Below, one piece after another: positions 1-10,789 of a DNA stretch of 64,000 nucleotides. The first letter of the stretch is position 1, and each line of letters starts with the position of its first letter. Both the position numbers and the translations under genes were made by a program. This DNA comes from Sanghuangporus weigelae (taxonomy: Eukaryota; Basidiomycota; Agaricomycetes; Hymenochaetales; Hymenochaetaceae), in the NCBI GenBank assembly GCA_033182465.1, contig CP137322.1, forward strand, positions 310,001-374,000, written 5' to 3'. Below the pieces are notes generated by a model that worked only from the letters and a program-made list of their open reading frames with translations, was not told the origin of the DNA and searched no databases.

Positions 1-1791
1 GAACAAACAGGTATGTACGCTGTGCCTCGTGTCCTTGTCTCCGTTTTTGTCGTCCATTCTCTCTAATGTGACTTGTGTCAGGAATGAGATTCATGAACTG
101 GGTGGCCGATGTCATGCACTGCTTTATGTGCTTAAGGACAATAGTGCCCAGGCCGCGCCAGAAAATTTGCAGAACATGGTCAAGGCGGCTGAGGTGTACG
201 TGTTTTGAGCGCTTGTTAGGATTTCGGGGGCCGATGCTGACTCTAACCGCTACTTAGACTGCTGACAGATATAAGGGACAGAATTATGGCGTGGATTCGT
301 GCTTCACTTTTCAGGCAGTTCCTCCAACAAAACGATATTGCGGAGGACATCAAACGTTGCCACCAGGGTATCGACGCGTTCCTCCAGTCTTTCAATATCG
401 CTTCACAGATGGAGATGCACAATTGGATGGCGAAATTTACCCAGCAGAGACAAGAAGATCATAACGAGATGATCACCTACTTCTCGGAGATAAATAATAG
501 CCAGCAGATTATGCAAGCAACTCTTATCTCCCAGATCAACGAAGTCAAGGGGATGATGGGTTGGATGCAAGAGGTACGTTCTTCGCGGTGGAGTATGCCA
601 ACCTAATCTGAGTATTCCTACCAGCAAATGGGAAGCTATCCTGTTGGCGATTACAGACACACAGGATTTCAACGGAACCTGTACACCATGCAACAATCGT
701 CTGGCCAGCTTCTCCCGAGAATCGAGCTCAAGTCCGGCGAAGTTCGCCGCGTAAGCAATAACCCGGTGGGCGGTAGTGCCGCTTTTGACATCTGGATGGG
801 CGAATATCTTGGTCAAGAGAAGTGTGCTATCAAGGTCGTCCGAGGTATCGAGGTTTCCCCCAAGATCCGTGATGTGAGCATCATGTCATTCTCTTGATCT
901 CGAAGTGTTGACTTATCGTCTGGTAACTGTAAAGCGTTTCTTGCGAGAAGTCACTATTTGGCGTAAAGTATGGGAGGATGACAAGGGTGAATACATCCTC
1001 CCCTTCTGGGGTGCTTGCCTCAATGACGGTCCTTACCCGTTAGTCATTCTGCATAATCAACTTTCGGCTTGATTCTGACTCCCTCTTCCAGCTACATGGT
1101 TAGCCCATGGATGGAATATGGTGACTCCCTCTCGTATGTTAACAAGTATTCATACGTCAACCGGAAGAGGATCGTTCGTCGTATTGCAGAAGGCGTCAGA
1201 TTGTTGCATTCATACAATCCTCCAATTGCGCATGGAGATCTTAAGGCCGCCAATATTCTGATCAACCAGAAAGGTGATCCGCTTCTGGCCGACTTTGGTC
1301 TGTCAAAGGTATGTGTCTGTTTTCGAGATGATTTGCTTATGAGATTGATGTACCATGTTGTAGATTATGGAAGACTTGACGGGCATGCCATTCACTCAGA
1401 GTCGCGGTGTATCGGACTCGTACCGGTGGTTCGCGCCTGAATTGTGCTCAGCACCAGGTGTGCTAAGCACTGCCTCAGACGTTTTTGCGTACTCGATGAC
1501 CGTACTCGAGGTTCGTTCTCTTCACGCCCTTCCCTAGCATTCTTGCTCACGATCCGTTTATTTATCCCGCAGTTGATGACCGGTCAAGCACCGTTCTCCC
1601 ACATCAGGCGCACTCCGGAGGTGCTCATCAAGATGCAGCAAGGCGAGCGACCACGTAGACCCGAGGGCCCCGAAGTTGTCCAGCGCGGGCTCGATGACAA
1701 GCTTTGGAATCTCCTCACACGTTGTTGGGCCGCAGATCCGGAACAGCGTCCTTCTATACAGGAGGTCATTAGTGAGCTGCCTGCTGAGTGA
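1..1791 (+). CDS. TKL-type protein kinase with MLKL-like N-terminal helical domain (5' end outside window)
   Basis: The 5' end lies outside the window; the stop is at 1789-1791. After a first intron the exons read NEIHELGGRCHALLYVL and later DIAEDIKRCHQGIDAFL, a pattern I know from the MLKL-NTD-like four-helix domain found in front of many basidiomycete TKL kinases. The kinase part follows: the beta-3 lysine in EKCAIKVVRG, catalytic loop HGDLKAANILI (HGD in place of HRD), ADFGLSK (DFG) and WFAPEL (APE). The C-lobe ends in RCWAADPEQRPSIQEVISEL, typical of TKL kinases. At least seven short introns split it, near 11-80, 575-625, 875-935, 1040-1090, 1309-1363 and 1511-1573. In animals the MLKL N-terminal bundle drives membrane permeabilisation; the fungal role is inferred only by domain likeness. 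Confidence is high for the kinase and moderate for the N-terminal assignment. Confidence 0.85.
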
Positions 1792-2305
1792 CCGCCCTTC
1801 GTAACCTTGTAAGATAAGCATGTAGGAGCTGCTCGCTCGAGAGTCGAGAGTACATCTGTTTCGGCGTTTGGATACGATCATGCTTTCTTTTGCTTCCCAT
1901 TCACTGCTGCTTTCTTGTTATGTTTTATACTTGACTCCACGCTCACGTAGCTTTGATTGTATATAGTTGCTTTGTACTTTTCAGCTTTCTTGGTGGATAT
2001 TTCAATTTGACCATTTGCAGTTATCTTGTAAGGCGCTACCCAAATTTTGCGAACGCAATATCGACGCTTTCTTGCCTGTGACAGTTTTCCATGAGTGTTT
2101 TTTCTGATCGGAATGTTTGTTCCCATGGTCAATCGAGTCATAAATTTCCCGTGCTATGACCGCGTCTCTTACAAATTCGGCAGTCGCGTCGCTTGGAGTC
2201 GGACAGGACACCACTTCAACTTGTTCAGAGAAGCCCACCACGTCTGTGCACAGTGGTTTGCTTTGGGTGCTCCTGCGGAGGAGAGCGCTACTAATCGCCA
2301 ACAAC
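1792..2305. other. Intergenic region, no gene seen
   Basis: This holds the 3' flank of the kinase gene and the 5' flank of the glycosylase gene. The open frames on the minus strand have no recognisable product and no codon-like conservation, so I read none as a gene. Confidence 0.6.
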
Positions 2306-4171
2306 ATGCCTGTTACGCGTTCAGCCTCAAGACAGAGTTCGGCTGCTGCCTCAGCAAACGATCAGCCTCTTGCCAAAGGAAGAAGAACGAAGGCAAATCA
2401 GGAAGAAGGCGTAGGAGTATTAAAGGAAGAAACGTCGAAGAGCAAGAAGAACACGACGAAGAAGGCCTCAACGAGAGTCAATAAGAAGTCTCAAGCAGAG
2501 GGAAATGGCACAGCGAATGGCGCTGTTGCAAATCTAGTCATTGTGCCAGTTACGGTGACGGAAGCACCGCAAGCTTTGCTTCCGGCCGTCTTGTCATTTT
2601 CGCTGGATGATGCGAAACGGCATCTTATTGCAGCAGACCCGCGATTTGAAGACCTATTCTCAAGATTAAAATGTCGACCGTTTGAGCATCTAGAGCGCGT
2701 TGACCCATTTCGGTGAGACTCTGTATTTCGCGGCTTTGAAGGCAATCTGCAAATTTGAACGCGACCGTACAGAACATTGGCGACTTCGATTCTGTCAGTG
2801 CATTTCATGGGGCTTTTTCTTCGATAATTGACATCATTCTTGTACAGAGGCCAACAGATTTCTTGGCTCGCTGCTCGTTCAATCACACACAGATTCACTC
2901 GTCTGTTTGATCCATCTCTTCCTGAGAAGGCACCAGAAACAGGGTATGCATCTTGAGACATATATCCACTACGACATTGCTAAATGCATGCCTAGATCGA
3001 GTAGTCATAATTCTTTCTTCCCTTCCGCGCACCATGTCGCGGTGCAAGACGTGGCCGTTTTGAGGACAGCTGGTTTGAGTGGAAGGAAGGCCGAGTATGG
3101 TATGCACCTGGATACTTAAATCTACTGTTCATTTTTTTTTTCTTACTTACATATTATAGTGCAGGATCTAGCTGCCAGGTTTGCAGATGGCCGCTTATCA
3201 AACGAGAAGATCATACATGCAAGCGATGAAGAATTGTACGAGATGCTGACGGCCGTTCGTGGTATCGGAAAGGTACGATGAATTGCTCTTTCTTACAATG
3301 GTGGTCTATACTTAATATAATGCTGCTGGTTTAGTGGACAGGTATAAACTTATTTCGTCTCTGAAGGTCAATAGTGTCTGATAGCAATTTGAAGTGGACA
3401 TGTTCGCCATTTTCTCGCTCAGACGTCCGGATATCATGCCAGTTGGTGCGTTTCGCCCCTGTAGTCATGTCTCAATCTACTGACGATGAGTAGGTGATCT
3501 CGGAGTGCAGCGTGGTGTAGTTCGTTGGTTCCTGTCGCTCCATTCTCCCAAGCACGCATACTCGATCTCTCCACGGAAGCTACCAACCCCACAGACCGAT
3601 TCGAAGGACGTCTCTGAAGACAACGGACAGAGTGATGAGAATCCTGACATCGCTTTGCCAGATCTAGGGGAACCAGCACGGGCAGTTACGCCGGACGCAG
3701 TGCCTTTCCCTCCTGCTCCGATTCCCTCGACTCCAGTAACTCCCGTCAAGGGACGCAAACGCACAAACAACGCTGTGAATTCAGACGATGTAGAGGACCC
3801 TGAAGTCCCAATGCCTCCTCCAGCATTCACTCCTTCCATCAATAGGACACTAAATAAGGTTCTTCCGACGAAATATCACCCATCGCCACTCCCTGAAGGG
3901 CTGAGCGTCAAGGAGCTGCAAAGTCGCCTTGAAGGGAAGAAGAAGATAAAGTACGCGCTTTCCGATATCCTCGTACCTGTGCCATTGTCGATGATTTACT
4001 TGTAGAGGAGCGATCTTAACGCCGAAAGAGATGGAAGACTTAACGGAGTCTTGGAGACCGTATAGGAGCCTAGGTGTGACTGTTGTTCATCATCTGCTGT
4101 CTTTTTCCTGATGGATATATCTACCAGGCGTGTATTACATGTGGGCCTTAGCTGAAGGTGACAAGTCCTAG
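2306..4171 (+). CDS. MAG1: DNA-3-methyladenine glycosylase II (HhH-GPD, AlkA/Mag1 family)
   Basis: This is a base-excision repair enzyme that removes alkylated purines. I start it at ATG 2306 (MPVTRSASRQSS), which begins a Ser/Lys-rich, nuclear-looking N-terminal tail; an in-frame upstream codon at 2156 looks like 5' UTR. The catalytic domain is spread over several exons: LSFSLDDAKRHLIAADPRF, then VQDLAARFADGRLSNEKI, then the helix-hairpin-helix ELYEMLTAVRGIGKWT, then FEVDMFAIFSLRRPDIMP followed by GDLGVQRG, which should carry the catalytic Asp. The C-terminus is spliced as AILTPKEMEDLTESWRPYRS, then LGVYYMWALAEGDKS and stop TAG 4169-4171; it matches the usual W-x-P-Y-R-S ending of the family. 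An acidic, Pro-rich insert at 3580-3800 separates the Asp region from the last helices. Identity is firm; exon edges are by eye. Confidence 0.88.
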
Positions 4172-4639
4172 ATTGGTCAGATAGCAACTTGGAGGTACTA
4201 TGTTCCACGTTGGCGCTCCTCGGAGACAGGATGGTATGAAAGTACCTTGTGTATATTCTGAAGCCCTTGTTTAAATTCCTGTTCGTCCTCCGCGGTCGTT
4301 TGGATTGGATGATAATAGCACAATGCTATCAACACGGGCGCAGCACCTGAAACGAACTAACCGATGTTTCTGCCACTTCATTCTTGGCTTGAAATTTCTG
4401 GCTATGCTCTTCAGAGACTATCGGCTATGCTCGCCCAAAGTCTCGTCAGCTCTACAGTTACTATGGAGCAGCAAGGAAGAGCTATGATGCACTAATGTGC
4501 TCTCTCTCAGTGTATAGGGCGCCTGCCTCACTTTTTTTGGACCTTCTTTGTTTCTGTTCGTATCAGGGATCAAACAGCTTGATTTACGTGGCTTACTTGT
4601 GTTTCTGATGTTGTCCGTTGCAGTCGGCATTGGGGATGC

Positions 4640-5735
4640 ATTACCTTTTAAAAAGCCCTGACCATTCGCCGGATAACGTAGATGATCAAACGGAATATCG
4701 CTACCAGAATATATCGAATGCCGCGAAGCAGATCCGATCCGCTGACTGAACGAGGATCTATGCTGGTGCCGTAGACGATCCTGCGAGTCGGGTCTTCATA
4801 TTTATGCATGGTTTCTCGGGTAGCACGGCCGCGTTTAACCCGATATTTTCGAGCTCTGAAAATTCAAAGGAATTCTTTCTGGTGAGCAATAATACGTGCT
4901 TACGTCCCTGAGAGGTTGACGTTCATAAAACGCTCCATGCAGGTCAGATGCGATGTGCGAGGATATGGAAGAAGTGACGGGCCAAGCGGTGCTGAAGGCT
5001 ATTCTTCTCAGAGGTTCGCAGAGGATTTCGATGCTGTAAGCGAAGCGTTCGGCGTCAAAAAACCTATCTTGGTCGGATGATGAGTTGTTACTGCTCCTTG
5101 CTCGCGTCTCTTAGAGTAGACCATGATATATACAGTGGCATGGGAGCAAAAATTCTTATGGATATAGCGACGTATCTCCCCTTCGACATGCTTCGTGGAG
5201 CTCTTTGTTTATCTGGCTCATCGTATTTTGATCCGAAGTCGGGCACTACCACCTCGATGGCCATGAATTCGATAGTACCCCAACTACTCTCTGAAAGCAA
5301 CGTCGCCGATCAGCAGAAAGCAAATATTGCAGTAATCAGGCTTTTGCTCTTGAATAATCCCGATCCGAGTGCCAAGTTTCTCCAGGAAACTATCCAGGCA
5401 ATCGCGGATGGCGCAGACTTCATTCAAGACAACCAGGATGTTCCGTGGAAGACATGTTGTCAATTATTTGGTTTAGCTATCGAGCGTTCTACGGGTTGCG
5501 GCAGCAGGATAATGCGAAGGTCTTCGAGCTTTTATTAGGGGGATTCCCGACACTTCTTGTACATGGGACCCACGACGCATATATCTCCAGCGAGAAGTTA
5601 GTTGAAGCGTTACGTTTTGAGATTGCAGATCTGAAGGTGAAGATGATTGAAGGCGCGAGTCATGCGCCTTTTCTAGAGAAACCCAAAGAGGTCGCGGAGG
5701 CTATCTAGGCATTTGCAAGGGGTCTCAAGGAGTAA
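4640..5735 (+). pseudogene. Alpha/beta-hydrolase, decayed copy
   Basis: Hydrolase exons are readable: VFIFMHGFSGSTAAFNPIF (oxyanion HGF motif), an intron with clean GT/AG ends, VRCDVRGYGRSDGPSGAEG, then EAFGVKKPILVG. At the nucleophile elbow the frame runs into two adjacent TGA codons (5078-5083), and the next good frame reads GMGAKILMDIATYLPF, with Gly where the family has the Ser of G-x-S-x-G. Downstream the lid, TLLVHGTHDAYISSEKLVEA (acid residue) and IEGASHAPFLEKP (His) are readable, but the frame stops at TAG 5706-5708 just before a family-like AFARGLKE tail ending at 5735. The start is not clear; the 5' end given is approximate. It could be an intact gene with unusual splicing, but loss of the Ser plus several stops favours a pseudogene. 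Confidence 0.6.
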
Positions 5736-6143
5736 ATGGGTCCTGTAGGATATGAAATAGCTCCAAGTGTGCGTGTAGGTATAGGTTTCTGCCTAGAATG
5801 TCATATGAATGTGTTGAAAGAAGGAGACGAAACACTGTGAAAGCACGAACAAATACCGCGCGTTTTGGACGCGTTGGCATCACGTGCGACGTGTCAGCAC
5901 GCACGGTGACCTCTACTCTCTCATAGACCATAGACCATAATGTTGCACACGTAGCGCTGCGCATTGCTTCACAGTCACTACTCTTTCTCAGATAACTGCT
6001 ATACTTCTTGACGGGTTTGACTACCTAGGGATTAGCCATTCTGAAGTGGCCATCAAATATCCCGGGTCTCTCACACGACGAACACGCAGAACATCAAGGT
6101 CCTTCGTTTCCGAGCTTCCAACGCTTCGTAGAGGAAGAGGGTG
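5736..6143. promoter_or_regulatory. Upstream region of the amino-acid transporter gene
   Basis: This is about 400 bp without a gene. It holds a TCACGTG box at 5880-5886, about 260 bp upstream of the transporter start. The same box stands before several other genes in the window. Confidence 0.4.
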
Positions 6144-8229
6144 ATGTTCAGTACGGGGAGGAAACCTCAACAAGGAAATGGAGATGAGGGCACTCGCCGA
6201 CCTTTACTGGATGGAGAGGAACGAGGGGATCCTGTCATCTTTTCAGTCGACGATGCCGATGACGAGGAAGAGGTCATTGGTCGAAACACTGAGGATGAGA
6301 CGCATGCAAACAAAATCAGATCTGTACGTTTCCAAGAAGAAGTGCGAGTTATAGGGCCACCATTGCGTTCCACGATGGCAAGTCGAGAAGCAGGTGCGTT
6401 ATTTATGTTTTCTTATGGTTTCCTCTTCTTCTGACGTTTCGATGCAGAGTATGATTTAGACTCAGACGAGCTAGACGAAGATTCCATCGTGCATATACCC
6501 GAGAATTCTCTTGACTCTGGTGGAAGGCGGCGTCGAAATGGCGAGCAGACTATGCCGTTGCTAATTGGACTTGTAGATCAGTCGACTGCGCGGCAAAGTA
6601 TTGACATTCCCTTAACATCGAACGGTGTCGGATCTGCGGAAGATGGATACACAGACTTGGAGGAGCTTGCTGCCAAACGAACAGCGGGAGGCAATATGCT
6701 GGACTCAATAGCGAATATGGCAAACTCAATCCTCGGCGCTGGTAAGCAGAATGAGCTATTCAGATTACGCACCACTAATCTCTTCCTTCAGGTATCATAG
6801 GTATGGCCAATGACAATTATTCACCCAGCTTTCTCTCATTCTCACAGGTCTTCCATATGCTGTTAGTCAAGCTGGCTTTTTCATGGGAATCTTCTTGCTT
6901 GTCGTCTTGTGTGGCGTCACTGACTGGACGATACGGTTAATCGTCCTAAATGCCAAGCTTAGTGGGAGAAACTCTTACATTGAGATCATGAATCACTGCT
7001 TCGGCTCAAGTGGGAGGGCGGCAGTGTCATTTTTCCAGTTTGCTTTCGCATTTGGCGGTGAGCAGATTATCCTCTACAACTCGCTCATTTCTGACTTTTG
7101 TCGTTGTCCAGGCATGTGTGCATTCGGAATTATCATCGGTGGGACTCAAAATTCTAGATTCACTCCCAATGCTGACAACTTGCCAGGCGACACCATTCCT
7201 CACGTTATTCGCTCTGCTTTTCCCAAGTTAGAAACCATGTCTGTTCTCTGGCTATTAACGAATCGACAATTTGTCATCGCCCTCTGTACCCTTGGCATCT
7301 CTTATCCATTATCGCTCCATCGCGACATCCACAAACTCTCTCGCGCTTCAGGACTTGCTCTCATAGGCATGCTCATCATTGTCACGTCCGTGCTGGTCGA
7401 AGGTCCTCATGTAGCACCTGAACTGAAGGGGGACCCTTCAGAACGCTTCTCCTTCATTCGACCAGGAATTTTTCAGGCTATTGGCGTGATTAGTTTTGCG
7501 TTCGTGTGTCATCATAACTCCCTCCTAATATACGGGAGCTTAAGAACCCCAACGCTTGATCGATTTGCAATGGTTACGCATGTGTCAACGGTAATCTCGC
7601 TTCTTGCATGCTGTACCATGGCAATATCCGCATTCCTTGTCTTCACGAACAAGACACAGGGTAACATCCTCAACAATTTCTCTCCTGTAAGTACGAATCG
7701 TTCGTAGAGTCGCGTACACTGACTAAAGACTGGACAAAGTTTGATACTCTGATCAACGTAGCGCGATTTTGTTTCGGATTGAACATGTTTACGACTCTTC
7801 CCCTGGAGTTGTTCGTATGCCGCGAAGTCATCGAGCAATTTTTCTTCCCGCATGAAGCATTCAATCCTCAGCGACATCTTCTCTTCACAACCTCCATCAT
7901 TTTCTCCTCTTTAACCAGTGAGTTCTACTCACATTCTCTACTCTCAAAAACGTCCGTCTGACTCCAATTTCGTCTCAGTCTCTGTAATAACATGCGACCT
8001 CGGCGTGATGCTTGAAATCACAGGTGGAATTTCCGCCACCGCACTTGCTTTCATCTTTCCCGCAGCCTGCTACATCAAGCTCCTACCGACGAATATACCT
8101 TTGACTTCACGAGCAAAGTTGCCCGCTGCGCTGTGTGCTTTTTTTGGCACGATAGTGATGGTAACTAGCCTCATCATTGCGCTGGGGAAAGTATGGACAG
8201 CGGAAGGTGATGCGAAGATTTGTGTATAG
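6144..8229 (+). CDS. AVT2: Vacuolar-type amino-acid transporter (AAAP family, Avt2/SLC38-like)
   Basis: This is a multi-pass amino-acid permease. ATG 6144 begins a roughly 180-residue acidic hydrophilic N-terminal tail (FSVDDADDEEEVIGRN), which is usual for this family. The first membrane helix carries ANMANSILGAG, IIG and LPYAVSQAGFFMG, split by introns, followed by DWTIRLIVLNAKLSGRNSY, FFQFAFAFGG, FGIIIGDTIPHVIRSAFP, ISYPLSLHRDIHKLSRASG, FAFVCHHNSLLIYGSL and ITGGISATALAFIFPAACYI. The MANSILGAGIIG...DWTLRLIV...GDTIPHV order is that of yeast Avt2 rather than Avt3/Avt4. About eleven hydrophobic segments can be counted. The gene ends in KICV at stop 8227-8229 and faces ERG8 tail to tail across 285 bp. 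The subcellular site (vacuole or ER) is inferred. Confidence 0.9.
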
Positions 8230-8514
8230 GTTACTAATGGAGTTGTATGGACGCCTTGGATTATGTTGCTATTTCACTTCTTTATCTGTTAGCATTTATT
8301 TCAACTATACCATCACTTTGGACATTTTGCTTTCGAATGGACACCAAAGTAGTTTAGACTTGATCTATTGTTTGCAATTTCGTCCGTCTATCGACAAGCT
8401 AGTTAATCTAGATCTCTATGCATATTATTCAAAGCAAAATCATATCGTTCCTGCGATGTACATAGTTGATGGATGTTCATATTGTCGTGACTTCCCTTCA
8501 AAGGAAGAAAAAAT

Positions 8515-10318
8515 CTACACGGCGCTCTTCAGAGCTTCTGCCAATCCAGGAACTGTCTCCACGCGTTCCTGACGTAGACCCTTCTCGAAGGATTCTATGG
8601 CGGAAAGAGGCGAGACGTCGAGGCCTTTCCAGCTTGCCCATACACGCTCTACGCGATTCAACGGTGACTCTTCGGTAACATCACCGGTGCGCGGGTCGAG
8701 CACTAATACCCAAACAGCGTCGTAACCTCCGGCTGTAGAGGTAGGTCAGTTAGCAAGGTTTGAATTGTTTCGCAGACGAAAGAATCACAAACCTCCTGGG
8801 ACACCCCCTGCTATCACGCCTGCCTGTGAGATGCAAGCATCAAGAAGAGCTGTTTGTTCCGGTGGTTCGATCGGGACGCCAGCACGGGTACCCATGACAC
8901 GCATCTTCGCTCGAATGTCCTGATAAAAACATATTTGTGAGAAGTAAGCAAAAAGGAATGGACCGGATGAGGTCAAGTGTCAAACAAGGGGAAGATGAAA
9001 CGTACTTCCGCGAGTTTGTGCACGTTGACCAGAGTGTCGGCAACAACATCTGAGTCGGATTGCCATTGGGAAGCCGGGACGTTTGTGAGTTGTGCGAACG
9101 TTTTGTTATACAGCTCTTCATATGCAGCATGGAGTTCCGACAAGCGAAGGATAGCAGCGGCGAACACTTCATTTGATAATGCAAGAGCATCGCAAAAAGC
9201 GACGGCTATTGAATGACAGTCAGACTCTTCAGATAAGATCAATCATTTTTGATTCTGACCTTCGTCTCCGGCAGCCTTATGCCATTTCAGAACTTTACCT
9301 ACTAAGGACGGGGTATCACTTCCAGCATCAACATCGGCCAACATAAGTCGGGTGTAGGGTGGGAGCTGAAATGGCTCAATCTTATGATCCCAAGCTTTAT
9401 TTCCAGGTCCAAGAACAGGAAGTAAAGGCACGTTCCCTGTCCCACCCTCGTTCATAAGCGGAGACAATACAGCGGGATTGAAACGAGTGTACTTGTGGCT
9501 TCCGAAGACTGCAGCAGCGACATCGAATCCACTACCAACCTTCCCTTGCGCGATGCAGTGTGCTGCTTGTGAGGCTGCATGGACGATCTGCACGCTGGCA
9601 GTGTCTCCGGAAAGCGCAGGTACTGCTTGCAAGTGGAGAAGTAGCGCGCCGACTAGAGATGTGACAAGAGCAGCGGAGGAGCCAAGTCCTGTTTTGTGGA
9701 CTTCGGAGAGCGAGACTCCTGTATATGCGAAAGGCGGGATCTGAGCTAACGAGGATATCCTAGGCTCAAGGCCTAGCTCCGCAAGCTGCGTTACTCATTA
9801 TCAGCAACATAATGTTTTCATAAGAACTATTTTCCCGACCTTAGCGCGCTGTGAATAGAAATCATTCCCTCCGACAATAGTAATGTCTAGTCCGGTTGAT
9901 AAAACAGTCTTAAGATGCGCCAATCCCTTTAATTCGCCAACAAGACGAAGCGTAAGCTGCAAAGCGATGAAAACGAATTTATTCTTTGCTGCTCTTGTAT
10001 ACATTGCTTCAGTCCATCACGGTTTTGATCTCGCACGATCTGATGCGAAGCTCACCCCTCAGGTTGAGAGACGTTCACTTCATCTCTGATGTCCACTCTG
10101 TATTCCCAAGTCGCATCTTTGAACTGCGGCGAATGTGCAGTGATCTTGCTTTGTTTGCCGTTACTCGCAGGATTTATAACAGTGTAGAATTTAGAAGAGG
10201 TGGATACGACTACTCCAGAGTATTTCTGATCCAGAACAAGATACCCGCCCGCTAGAAGGACTTTTCCAGAAGCAGAGACAACCGTCGCACTGTCGTACGT
10301 ATCCTGAGAGCTGCTCAT
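8515..10318 (-). CDS. ERG8: Phosphomevalonate kinase (GHMP kinase, mevalonate pathway)
   Basis: It phosphorylates mevalonate-5-phosphate to the diphosphate in cytosolic sterol/isoprenoid synthesis. The start at 10318 gives MSSSQDTYDSATVVSASG followed by KVLLAGGYLVLDQKYSGVV, the classic Erg8 N-terminal GHMP strand. The ATP-binding motif reads HKTGLGSSAALVTSLVGAL. Downstream are the QGKVGSGFDVAAAVFGSH segment and the LADVDAGSDTPSLVGKVLKW segment, both characteristic of phosphomevalonate kinases. The C-terminus, GLDVSPLSAIESFEKGLRQE, ends at 8515. Several short introns interrupt it. A CACGTGAT box lies at 10475-10482, 157 bp upstream of the start. Length and order match the family; no key residue is missing as far as read. 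Confidence 0.93.
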
Positions 10319-10789
10319 GGTCGTGGTACAGAGGCAAGAAGGTGCAGAGGGGGACAAATGCTCAAACTGAGAATTGGCATCCCCAACGCGCCGAACGACT
10401 CGGACGCGGTCAACTTGAAGTTGCAAATGAATGCGTCTGTCGTCGATCCGTCGATCAAAGCGCCGATGATTTGGCACGTGATCCGGATTTTATATTTCAG
10501 TTTTAATTAGTGAGTTATTTTGAAACTCTCTGGGAAGGAAGGGAAGATTCAGGCTAGCCATATGTTCGAAGGCATTAGATGTCGGCGCGTCTATCAGTGT
10601 CGCTCTTCGAAGGCGTCCATCCATAAACGATGAAGTTACGTCTCCGTAGAAACATGAGTATTTGAAACGATACGAGTGTATTGTAGTCCACACAGCATAA
10701 AGGACGGGAAGAAATACAATAAGTTAGTTCTAAGGCCACTGAATAGAGGTGGGTACTGAAATATAACAGGCTACCATAAAATCCACAAA
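10319..10789. promoter_or_regulatory. ERG8 upstream region and MED14 downstream region
   Basis: This 471-bp spacer holds the ERG8 promoter. The CACGTGAT box at 10475-10482 is followed by an AT-rich stretch. No gene was seen here. Confidence 0.4.

Noticed and set aside
403-816. Minus-strand open frame over the kinase N-terminal exons
   Set aside because: It runs antisense to well-supported exons and has no recognisable product.
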